A DNA stretch of 64,000 nt from Lysobacterales bacterium (GTDB taxonomy: Bacteria; Pseudomonadota; Gammaproteobacteria; Xanthomonadales; Xanthomonadaceae), in assembly GCA_019510125.1 (NCBI GenBank), contig JAEKKX010000008.1, forward strand, positions 62,001 through 126,000. The letters run 5' to 3'. Both the position numbers and the translations under genes were made by a program. This document shows, in pieces, positions 40,136 to 48,264 of this stretch (positions within the stretch are counted from its first letter, which is position 1; each line of letters opens with the position of its first letter). Under the pieces are notes generated by a model that saw nothing but the letters and a program-made list of their open reading frames with translations, had not been told where the DNA came from and made no database searches.

Positions 40136-40165
40136 GAGAAAGGCCCGTGCCTTGCGGCACGGGCC
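40136..40165 (-). terminator. Intrinsic terminator at 3' end of 6S RNA
   Basis: GGCCCGTGCC-GCAA-GGCACGGGCC followed by TTTCTC on minus strand. Confidence 0.8.
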
Positions 40166-40345
40166 CTGTGAAGAGGCATCCTCCGCCATGTCGATGCGCG
40201 CGAAACGACCTTGAACCCGGGGTTCAAGTGGGGACGCTTGGCTTCCATCGGGCTTTCCGCTCGGAGGCGGACATGCACACCCGGATTCCGCTGCGCCCCC
40301 GTGGTCGTCATTAAGGGACAAGGCGAATGTTTGCGCGCGCCGTCG
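40166..40345 (-). ncRNA. ssrS: 6S RNA
   Basis: Syntenic zapA-ssrS-fau arrangement; minus strand carries ACTTGAACCCCGGGTTCAAGGTCG and GTGCATGTCCGCCTCCGAGCGGAAAGCC, matching conserved 6S elements; ends approximate. Confidence 0.85.
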
Positions 40346-40503
40346 GTCACGGCAGAGGACGCAAGCGCAGTATAGGCGCGGGCCGCGGGTTCGCAAGGGG
40401 TGCGCGTCGCATCCTGCGCGGCGGGGATCGCATGCGCGACGCGCGCCGGCGCTTGCGATGCCGCGGTAATGCCGCGGCCGCGCGCGTCGAAGCGCGATCG
40501 CGA

Positions 40504-40794
40504 TCAGTCCGCCGAGGGCAGCGCGTCGAGCTTGCGGTTCAGCTCCGAGAGTGTCTGCGCGAGTTCGCGGTCGCGCGCGCGCTGGTCGACGCGCATCAGT
40601 TCGAGTTCGTGCGCGAGGTTGAGCGCGGCCAGCACCGCGACGCGATCGACCGCGGCCATGCGGTTGCTGCCGCGGACCTCGCGCATCTTCGTCTCGAGCA
40701 GGCGGGCGGCGGCGAGCAGGCTGTCGCGCTGCTCCGGATCGACGCCGACGGTGTACTCGCGGTCGAGAATGCGGATGTTGACCGCTTCGCTCAT
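40504..40794 (-). CDS. zapA: Cell division protein ZapA
   Basis: VNIRILDREYTVGVDPEQRDSLLAAARLLETKMREVR. Confidence 0.95.
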   Translation of the reverse strand: MSEAVNIRILDREYTVGVDPEQRDSLLAAARLLETKMREVRGSNRMAAVDRVAVLAALNLAHELELMRVDQRARDRELAQTLSELNRKLDALPSAD

Positions 40795-40804
40795 GGGCGG
40801 TGGC

Positions 40805-41026
40805 TCACGTGTGCTGTTCCAGCGACTTCAGCCGCGCGATCATCGCCTCGACGCGGGAGCGGGCCTGCTCGTTCTTGGCCAGCAGTTGCGCGCGTTCGCT
40901 CGCCATCTGTTCCTGCTGCTGTCGCAGGCTGCGGTTCTCGTCGCTCAGGCGCTGCACGCGCTGGGCGAGCGCGTCCACCCGGGCGGCCAGGGCGCGCAGT
41001 TCGGCGATGGCGTCGGCGGTCTGCAT
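40805..41026 (-). CDS. TIGR02449-like small coiled-coil protein
   Basis: 74-aa coiled coil RVDALAQRVQRLSDENRSLRQQQEQMASERAQLLAKNEQARSRVEAMIARLKSLEQ immediately upstream of zapA. Confidence 0.8.
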   Translation of the reverse strand: MQTADAIAELRALAARVDALAQRVQRLSDENRSLRQQQEQMASERAQLLAKNEQARSRVEAMIARLKSLEQHT

Positions 41027-41058
41027 GAGGGGCACGATAGGCAGGCGCCCGCCGGGGG

Positions 41059-43281
41059 TCAAGCGCGGTCGGCGGCCGCGGGGGCGGCCCCCGGCGACGC
41101 CCCCGGGACGGCACGGGGCCAGTCGCGGAGGAAGCCCAGGCAGGTGTCCGGGTCGACCGGGCGGGACAGCCAGTAGCCCTGGACCTCGTCGCAGCGGAAA
41201 TGGTCCAGGAAGCGGAGCTGGGTTTCGGTCTCCACCCCCTCGGCGACCACGGTCAGGCCCAGCGAGTGGGCCATGGTGATGACCGTGGTGGTGATCGCGG
41301 TGTCGTCCGGGTCGCGGTTCAGGTCGGTGATGAAGGTCTTGTCGATCTTCAGCGTGGTGATCGGCAGGCGCTTGAGGTAGGCCAGCGACGAATAGCCGGT
41401 GCCGAAGTCGTCGATCGCCAGCGACACGCCCATCTCGCGCAGCGCCTGCAGCTTGGCCGCGGACTGCCCGGCGTTGGCCATCAGCACGCTCTCGGTCAGT
41501 TCCAGCTCCAGCGCGGTCGGCGGGACGCCGGTGTCGGCCAGCGCCCGGCGGACGGTCTCGGTGAAGTCGCCGCGCAGCAGTTGCAGCACCGAGACGTTGA
41601 CCGCCATCGTCAGCGATTCCTGCCCGGCGTCGCGCCAGCGCCGCAGGGTGCGGCAGGCCTCGAACAGCACCCACTCGCCGATCTCCAGGATCATGCCGCT
41701 TTCCTCGGCCAGCGGGATGAACTGGCCCGGCGGCACCTCGCCGTATTCCTCGCTGTTCCAGCGCAGCAGCGCCTCGACGCCGGTGATCCGGCGCGAGGCG
41801 AGCGACAGCTTCGGCTGGAACGCCAGCCGCAGTTCGCGGCGGTCGAGCACCTTGTTCAGCGCGGCGGAGAGCTGGGCGCGCCGGCGGTTGGCGATCTCCA
41901 TGCTGTCGTCGTAGCGCACCGAGGTCCGGCGACCGGCGGCCTTGGCCTGGTACATCGCGGTGTCGGCCTGCTTGAGCAGTTCGGTCGGCACCTGGCCGTG
42001 GTCGGGATACAGGCTGATGCCGATCGACGGCGAGATCACCACTTCCTGGCGATCGTCCAGCACCAGCGGCGCTTCGAAGGCGGTGATGATCTCGCGCGCC
42101 ACCCGGTCGGCGTCCTCGGGCTGCTGCAGGCTTTCCAGCACCACGGTGAACTCGTCGCCGCCGAGGCGGGCGACGGTCTGCTGCTCGCCGACGGTCTCCT
42201 GCAGGCGCATCGCGGCCGCGCGCAGGATGCGGTCGCCGGCGGTGTGGCCGAGCGAGTCGTTGATGTCCTTGAAGCGGTCGAGGTCGAGGAACAGCACCGC
42301 GATCCGGTGGTCCTGGCGACGCGCGCGCACGATCGCCCGCGACAGCCGCTCCGACAGCATCGCCCGGTTGGGCAGGTTGGTCAGGGTGTCGAAGTTGGCG
42401 AGGTAGCGCAGCTCCTGTTCGGCGCGCTTCTGCTGGGTGATGTCGGTGATCACCGCGATGTAGACGCGATGTTCGCCGTGGATGCCCTCGGTCGCGTTGG
42501 ACTCGATCAGGCACAGGAATTCCTGGCCGTTCTTGCGCCGCTGCCAGATCTCGCCGGCCCAGTGGCCCTCGTTGACCAGGCGCTGGCGGATGCGGTTGTA
42601 GAAGGCGACGTCGTGCTGGTTGCTGTCGAGCAGGCTGGCGTTCTGGCCGATGACCTCGCGTTCCGAATACCCGGTGGTGCGGGTGAAGGCCGGGTTCACC
42701 GAGATGAAGTTGAAGTCGCGGTCGAGCACCATCACCGCCTCGTTCATGCTGCGCAGCACCGCGATCGCGATCCTGCGCTCGCGTTCGGCCTGGCGGCTGC
42801 GGGTGATGTCGCGGGCGGTGCCGGCGATCCGGCGGGCGCGGCCGTCGCCGCCGGACTCCACCGCGCGTCCGCGGGCGCGGACCCAGACCCATTCGCCGCG
42901 GGGGTCGAGGATGCGGTGCTCGGAGATGAACAGTTCGGCCTCGCCGCGCAGGTGGGCGCGGAGCTTGGCGTCCACGGCGGCGCGATCGTCGGGATGGATG
43001 CGGTGGTCGCCCTCGGCGAGGTTGCGCACCTGCAGGTCGCCGTGGTGGCCGCGGGCCTCGACCCACATCCGGTGCATGTGCCCGGTCTTGAGGTCGTAGT
43101 CCCAGTACTGCTCGGAGGACGCCCACAGCGCGAGTCTCAGCCGCTCCTCGCGGTCGCGCAGTTGCGCGGTGTAGCGCTTCTCGGCCCGCGAGCGTCGGGT
43201 CCAGGCGAACACCAGCATCAACGTCAGCGCACTGGCCAGGGCCAGCGCGGCGTAAAGTGGCAGATTCGCGGATTCCGGCAT
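41059..43281 (-). CDS. PAS-GGDEF-EAL sensor protein
   Basis: TM anchor, PAS/PAC segments, ARLGGDEFTVVLESL, ITGVEALLRW, AIDDFGTGYSSLAYLKRLPITTLKIDKTFI. Confidence 0.95.
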   Translation of the reverse strand: MPESANLPLYAALALASALTLMLVFAWTRRSRAEKRYTAQLRDREERLRLALWASSEQYWDYDLKTGHMHRMWVEARGHHGDLQVRNLAEGDHRIHPDDRAAVDAKLRAHLRGEAELFISEHRILDPRGEWVWVRARGRAVESGGDGRARRIAGTARDITRSRQAERERRIAIAVLRSMNEAVMVLDRDFNFISVNPAFTRTTGYSEREVIGQNASLLDSNQHDVAFYNRIRQRLVNEGHWAGEIWQRRKNGQEFLCLIESNATEGIHGEHRVYIAVITDITQQKRAEQELRYLANFDTLTNLPNRAMLSERLSRAIVRARRQDHRIAVLFLDLDRFKDINDSLGHTAGDRILRAAAMRLQETVGEQQTVARLGGDEFTVVLESLQQPEDADRVAREIITAFEAPLVLDDRQEVVISPSIGISLYPDHGQVPTELLKQADTAMYQAKAAGRRTSVRYDDSMEIANRRRAQLSAALNKVLDRRELRLAFQPKLSLASRRITGVEALLRWNSEEYGEVPPGQFIPLAEESGMILEIGEWVLFEACRTLRRWRDAGQESLTMAVNVSVLQLLRGDFTETVRRALADTGVPPTALELELTESVLMANAGQSAAKLQALREMGVSLAIDDFGTGYSSLAYLKRLPITTLKIDKTFITDLNRDPDDTAITTTVITMAHSLGLTVVAEGVETETQLRFLDHFRCDEVQGYWLSRPVDPDTCLGFLRDWPRAVPGASPGAAPAAADRA

Positions 43282-43442
43282 GGGCCCCCCGCACCCCGGA
43301 GAAGCGCCCAGTGTAAGGGAATCTCGCAACGTCTCGGAGGGTGGACGCGCCGTTCGGACGATCGGCGCGTGGCGGATGCGCGACAGGTGCGCGGCTGCTG
43401 CGTTGTACACTGCGCCATCCGCCGAGGATCGCCCGCCCGCCG

Positions 43443-44003
43443 ATGATGTCCGCCGCCCCCAGCCCGGAATTGCCCGCCCTCGACGATCTCGAGGACGCGA
43501 TCCGCGCCCGAGGCCTCGGCGTGGGCGCGTCCGAACTGCACGGCGCGCTATGCGGCTGGCTGGCCGGCGGCGGCGCCGACTCGCCGCGCTGGCTGGCCCA
43601 GGTGCTGGCCGACGACGCCTTGACCGCCCCCGAGGCCGACGGCGCGCTGGACCGGCTGCGCGCCGCGAGCGTGGCGCAGATGGAAGACCGCGATTTCGGC
43701 TTCGAGCTGCTGATCCCCGGGGCGGAGGCGCCCCTGGTCGAGCGCAGCGGCGCCCTGTTCGACTGGTGCCGGGGGTTCCTCGGCGGCTTCGGACTGGCCG
43801 CCGGGCAGGCGCCGGCGCTGGGCGAGGACAGCCGCGAGGCGCTGGCCGACCTGGCCCGCCTCGCCGCCGCCGTCCCGCAGGAGGAGGGCGACGAGGAGGA
43901 CGAACAGGCCCTGGCCGAGATCGAGGAATTCGTCCGCGTGGCCGCGCTGCTGCTGCACGGCGACTGCGCGATGGCCGCCCGCCATCGCCGCCAGCTCCAC
44001 TGA
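43443..44003 (+). CDS. UPF0149/YgfB family protein
   Basis: ASELHGALCGWLAGG...FDWCRGFLGGFGL...EIEEFVRVAALLLH. Confidence 0.9.
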   Translation: MMSAAPSPELPALDDLEDAIRARGLGVGASELHGALCGWLAGGGADSPRWLAQVLADDALTAPEADGALDRLRAASVAQMEDRDFGFELLIPGAEAPLVERSGALFDWCRGFLGGFGLAAGQAPALGEDSREALADLARLAAAVPQEEGDEEDEQALAEIEEFVRVAALLLHGDCAMAARHRRQLH

Positions 44004-44023
44004 TCGAAGCGCTCCGCCGCGCA

Positions 44024-45349
44024 ATGAGCACCCGCACCGGCATTTCCGCCCAGACCTACGCCCGTCGCCGCCGCCAGTTGATGCGCATGGCCGGCGACGA
44101 GGCCATCGTGGTGATCCCGGCCGCGCCGGAGCGCATCCGCAGCCGCGACACCCACTATCCCTACCGCCAGGATTCCGACCTGTGGTACCTGTGCGGCTTC
44201 ACCGAGCCCGAGGCGGTGCTGGTGCTGATCCCCGGCCGCAAGCACGGCGAGTCGCTGCTGTTCTGCCGCGAGCGCGACCCCGAGCGCGAGGGCTGGGACG
44301 GCCCGCGCGTCGGTCCGGACGGCGCGGTCGACGCGCTCGGCATGGACGACGCCTACCCGATCGACGACCTCGACGAGATCCTGCCCGGCCTGCTCGAGGG
44401 CCGCACCCGGGTCTACTACCACTTCGGGCGCGACACCGAGTTCGACCTCAAGCTGATCGGCTGGGTCAACCGGGTCCGCGCGCAGGTGCGGATGGGCGCG
44501 CAGCCGCCGCACGAATTCCTCGAACTCGGCCACCTGCTGGACGAGATGCGGCTGTTCAAGGACCGCGAGGAGCTCAAGCTGATGCAGCGCGCCGCCGACA
44601 TCAGCGTCGAGGCGCACCGGGTCGCGATGCGCGCGGCCCGGCCGGGCTGCCACGAGTACGAGCTGCAGGCCGAACTGGAACGCGTGTTCCGCCGCCACGA
44701 CGCCGAGCCGGCCTACGCCAGCATCGTCGGCGCCGGCGACAACGCCTGCGTGCTGCACTACCGCGACAACCGCGCGCAGGCGAAGGACGGCGCGCTGGTG
44801 CTGATCGACGCCGGCGCCGAGTACCGCGGCTACGCGGCGGACATCACCCGCACCTTCCCGGTCAACGGCCGCTTCACGAAAGCGCAGCGCGCGCTGCACG
44901 ACCTCGTCGGCGACGCCCAGCGCGCCGCGCTCGCGCAGGCGCGCCCGGGGGTGCCCTACGAAGCCGGCCACGTCGCCGCGGTGGAGACGCTGACCGAGGG
45001 GTTGCTGAAGCTCGGCCTGCTCAAGGGCACGCTCGAGAAGAACCTCGCCGAAGGCCACTACAAGCGCTTCTACCGGCACAAGACCGGGCACTGGCTGGGC
45101 CTGGACGTCCACGACGTCGGCGAATACCGGCTCGACGGCGAATCGCGCCTGCTCGAACCGGGCATGGTGTTCACCATCGAACCGGGCCTGTACGTCTCCG
45201 TCGACGACAAGTCCGTGCACGAGCAGTGGCGCGGCATCGGCATCCGCACCGAGGACGACGTCCTGGTCACCCGCGACGGCCACAGGGTGCTGACCGACGG
45301 CCTCGCCCGCAGCGCGGACGAGATCGAAGCGTTCATGGCCGGCGGCTGA
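44024..45349 (+). CDS. pepP: Xaa-Pro aminopeptidase
   Basis: YPYRQDSDLWYLCGFTEPEAVLVL; M24B ligands DAGAEYRGYAADITRTFP, GHWLGLDVHDVG, TIEPGLY. Confidence 0.95.
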   Translation: MSTRTGISAQTYARRRRQLMRMAGDEAIVVIPAAPERIRSRDTHYPYRQDSDLWYLCGFTEPEAVLVLIPGRKHGESLLFCRERDPEREGWDGPRVGPDGAVDALGMDDAYPIDDLDEILPGLLEGRTRVYYHFGRDTEFDLKLIGWVNRVRAQVRMGAQPPHEFLELGHLLDEMRLFKDREELKLMQRAADISVEAHRVAMRAARPGCHEYELQAELERVFRRHDAEPAYASIVGAGDNACVLHYRDNRAQAKDGALVLIDAGAEYRGYAADITRTFPVNGRFTKAQRALHDLVGDAQRAALAQARPGVPYEAGHVAAVETLTEGLLKLGLLKGTLEKNLAEGHYKRFYRHKTGHWLGLDVHDVGEYRLDGESRLLEPGMVFTIEPGLYVSVDDKSVHEQWRGIGIRTEDDVLVTRDGHRVLTDGLARSADEIEAFMAGG

Positions 45350-45399
45350 TTCGCTCGATCCGCTCCACGCGGGCGGGCGGATGCGTGGTCGACGAGCTC

Positions 45400-45903
45400 T
45401 CAGCCCGGATGCCGGCACAGGCGGTCCACCGCCTTCAGCAGCGTCGGTACGCGGTGCGCGCCGTGCATGGCGCGGACGTGCGCCTGCGCTTGGGCCAGCG
45501 GCAGGCCGGCGGCGGTGACGTAAAGCGGTCGCCTGCTGTCGCCGCGCAGCACGGCGAAACGTGCATCCATGCCCGCGAACGCGGTCTTGGCCACGCCGAT
45601 CACCGGCACGCGGCCGTCCAGCGCGTCGAACAGGTGCTTGCCGAGCCCGGCGCGGCCGGCGTCGTCCAGGAAGACGTGGCCGTCGACGACGATGACGTCG
45701 GGATGCAGGGCATGTTCGCGCAGCAGGCCGAGGAGGCACGGCAGTTCGCGGCGGTAGAACGCGCCCGGTGCGTAGGCCTCGACCGTGTCGAGGCGACTGG
45801 TCACAGTGCGCAGCGGCGCCGCAGCGCACCAGTCGTCGAACAGCACGCCCGCGGCGACCGCGCCGGGCTCGGTGTAGTGCACGTCGGTCGCGAGGATCCG
45901 CAT
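45400..45903 (-). CDS. Endonuclease V-like protein
   Basis: ATDVHYTE; HPDVIVVDGHVFLDDAGRAGLGKHLFDALDGRVPVIGVAKTAF. Confidence 0.85.
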   Translation of the reverse strand: MRILATDVHYTEPGAVAAGVLFDDWCAAAPLRTVTSRLDTVEAYAPGAFYRRELPCLLGLLREHALHPDVIVVDGHVFLDDAGRAGLGKHLFDALDGRVPVIGVAKTAFAGMDARFAVLRGDSRRPLYVTAAGLPLAQAQAHVRAMHGAHRVPTLLKAVDRLCRHPG

Positions 45904-45934
45904 CGGCGCGGGCGATCGTGGCGTCTGCGACCGC

Positions 45935-46492
45935 TCAGCCGACCGGCGAGCCGTCCGGGTTGCGGTCGATCATCCACAGTCCGCCCCACAGCTTGAGGTC
46001 GAGTTCGTAGCCTTCGCGCTGCTTGCGCATCAGCCACGCCGGCGCGTCGGCGCGCGGGACCGCGTGGACGATGATGTCCTCGCCGTCGACGCCGCCGCCG
46101 TCGCCCACCCGCACGAGGCCGGTGGCGCGGACGAAGGCGATGCGTTCGCTGCTCATGCCCGAGGACGTGGGGCCGATCAGCAGCACCTCGACCTTCTCCG
46201 GATGCCAGCCGGTCTCCTCGGCGAGTTCGCGCTGCGCGGCGCGCTCCAGGGTGTCCTCCATGCCGTCGCCGTGGACCAGGTCGCCGACCAGTCCGGCCGG
46301 CATCTCGATCGTGCGTGCGCCCAGCGGCACCCGGTACTGCTCGACGAACAGCACCTCGTCCTGTGGGGTGACCGCAACGATGATGACGGCCATGCCGTCG
46401 CGGCCGTGGGTGCGCTCGCAGTATTCCCACTGCCCGCGGCGCTTCATGCGCAGCCACTTGCCTTCGTGGATGGTTTCTTCGTGTTCGCTCAT
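45935..46492 (-). CDS. NUDIX hydrolase, ADP-sugar pyrophosphatase-like
   Basis: EMPAGLVGDL...RAAQRELAEETGWHPEKVEVL. Confidence 0.9.
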   Translation of the reverse strand: MSEHEETIHEGKWLRMKRRGQWEYCERTHGRDGMAVIIVAVTPQDEVLFVEQYRVPLGARTIEMPAGLVGDLVHGDGMEDTLERAAQRELAEETGWHPEKVEVLLIGPTSSGMSSERIAFVRATGLVRVGDGGGVDGEDIIVHAVPRADAPAWLMRKQREGYELDLKLWGGLWMIDRNPDGSPVG

Positions 46493-46517
46493 GCGGTTCC
46501 CGTCGTGGTTCTTGCCT

Positions 46518-46590
46518 GGTAGAGCGGCCTTGAGGCCGCTGCTCTTCATGGATGCCGCGAAAGGCAGCGGCCTGAAGGCCGCTCTACCGG
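46518..46590. repeat. Palindromic repeat, family A, distal copy
   Basis: GGTAGAGCGGCCTTGAGGCCGCTGC ... GCAGCGGCCTGAAGGCCGCTCTACCGG; one arm mismatch relative to 3667-3734. Confidence 0.9.
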
Positions 46591-47588
46591 TCCTCGTCTT
46601 TGGATGGGCTGGCGCCAGGCGCGAACGCCAGCCCGCCGGCGGCGTACAGCCGGCGCCGGGTCATCGGCCCGAAGCGCAGGTGTTCGCACAGCGCACCGAG
46701 CGTGTCCGCGTCGGCCCCGCCGCGATGGAAGCGCGGGGCGGCGTCGCCGACCGGGGCGTCGCACGCGATGGTGGTGAGCCGGCGGAACAGCAGCGCGTTG
46801 TCGCGATGCTCGCGCAGGCGCGCGGCGGTCTGGGCCGCGCCGCGCAGGCGCAGGAACGGCACCTCGTCGACCCGCGCCAGCAGGCTGTCGAGGTCGCCGA
46901 AATGCGCGAGCAGCACCGCCGCGGTCTTGGCGCCGACGCCCGGCACGCCGGGGATGTTGTCGACCGCGTCGCCGGACAGCGCGAGGTAGTCCGCGATCTG
47001 GTGCGCCTCCACGCCGTGGCGCGCCTTCACCCCGTGTACGCCCCAGCGCTGGTTGCGGCCGTAGTCCCACTGCTCGTCGCCCAGGTGCAGCAACTGCGAA
47101 AGGTCCTTGTCGGCGGACAGCACGATGCCGCGGTGCCCGGCGGCGCGCGCCCGCACCAGCGCGCTGCCGATCAGGTCGTCGGCCTCGTAGTCGGGATGGC
47201 CCAGCACGCTGAGCCCCAGCGCGGCGCAGACCGCGCGGCAGTGCGCGAACTGGCGCTTGAGTTCCTCCGGCGCCGGGTCGCGATTGGCCTTGTACGCGGG
47301 GTACAGCGCGTTGCGGTAGCAGGTGTCGAGGGCCTCGTCGAAGGCGACCACGATGTGCTTCGGCCGTTCGCGTTCGAGCACGTCCAGCAGGAAGCGGGTG
47401 AACCCGGCGACCGCGTTGGTCGGCCAGCCGTCGGCGTCGGTGAAGTCGGCCGGCATCGTGTGCCAGGCGCGGAACACGTAGATGCTGGCGTCGATCAGGT
47501 ACAGCGGCGGCTCGCCCGAGGGCAGGTCGCGATCGAGGACGTCGGGCGCCTGGCCGTCGCGGTCGGCGTCCGCTCCGAAGCCGCTCAT
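46584..47588 (-). CDS. 5'-3' exonuclease (FEN/ExoIX-like)
   Basis: YLIDASIYVFRAWH; HPDYEADDLIGSAL; LSADKDLSQLL; LSGDAVDNIPGVPGVGAKTAAVLL. Confidence 0.92.
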   Translation of the reverse strand: MSGFGADADRDGQAPDVLDRDLPSGEPPLYLIDASIYVFRAWHTMPADFTDADGWPTNAVAGFTRFLLDVLERERPKHIVVAFDEALDTCYRNALYPAYKANRDPAPEELKRQFAHCRAVCAALGLSVLGHPDYEADDLIGSALVRARAAGHRGIVLSADKDLSQLLHLGDEQWDYGRNQRWGVHGVKARHGVEAHQIADYLALSGDAVDNIPGVPGVGAKTAAVLLAHFGDLDSLLARVDEVPFLRLRGAAQTAARLREHRDNALLFRRLTTIACDAPVGDAAPRFHRGGADADTLGALCEHLRFGPMTRRRLYAAGGLAFAPGASPSKDEDR

Positions 47589-48148
47589 GCCGGGGTCCAG
47601 TCGGTCAGCAGCGCCGCGGGATCGGGGCGCTCGCGCTCCGGCGCCTCGGCCTGCGCGGTGCCGATGTGGACGAAGCCGGCGACGACCTCGTCCGCGGCCA
47701 CGCCGAGCAGGGCGCGGATCTCCGGGTCGTACGCCGCCCAGCCGGTCAGCCACTGCGCGCCGAAGCCGGCGGCCTGTGCGGCCTGGAGCAGGGCGAAGCA
47801 CACGCAGCCGGCGGTCAGCAGCCGTTCCTGCTCGGGGATCTTCTCGTCGGGGCCGAGCCGGGCGATCACGGTGACGATCACCGGCGCGAACGAGAACCGC
47901 AGCCGGTCCTTCTCGATCGCGGCCTCGGCGGCGCCGGGATCGCGCGCGCGGCTGCGCGCGGCCAGGCGCTCGCCCAGCGCGAGGCGGGCGTCGCCGGCGA
48001 TGCGCAGGAACCGGAACGGCACCCGCTTGCCGTGGTCGGGCACCCGCACCGCCGAGCGCAGCAGGCGCTGCAGGGTGGCCTCGTCCGGGCCGGGCGCGCC
48101 GAGCTGGCGGCTCGGGACCGACCGTCGGAGATCAAGCAGTTGCAACAT
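47585..48148 (-). CDS. Nitroreductase family protein
   Basis: LLDLRRSVPSRQLGAPGPD; AVRVPDHGKRVPFRFLRI; GFGAQWLTGW. Confidence 0.88.
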   Translation of the reverse strand: MLQLLDLRRSVPSRQLGAPGPDEATLQRLLRSAVRVPDHGKRVPFRFLRIAGDARLALGERLAARSRARDPGAAEAAIEKDRLRFSFAPVIVTVIARLGPDEKIPEQERLLTAGCVCFALLQAAQAAGFGAQWLTGWAAYDPEIRALLGVAADEVVAGFVHIGTAQAEAPERERPDPAALLTDWTPA

Positions 48149-48264
48149 CGGGAAGGGATGATCTGAGGAGGAAGTCACAGAAGCCGCCCACACCTTTCGG
48201 GGATCGTTGTAGTCTGGATTCGCGGCTCCCATTCTCCCCCGAAAGCTCCGCCGAAACGACCCGT

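Noticed and set aside
40805-45829. 1674-aa minus-strand ORF
   Set aside because: Chains noncoding frames; only the last 74 codons (40805-41026) look like a real small coiled-coil gene
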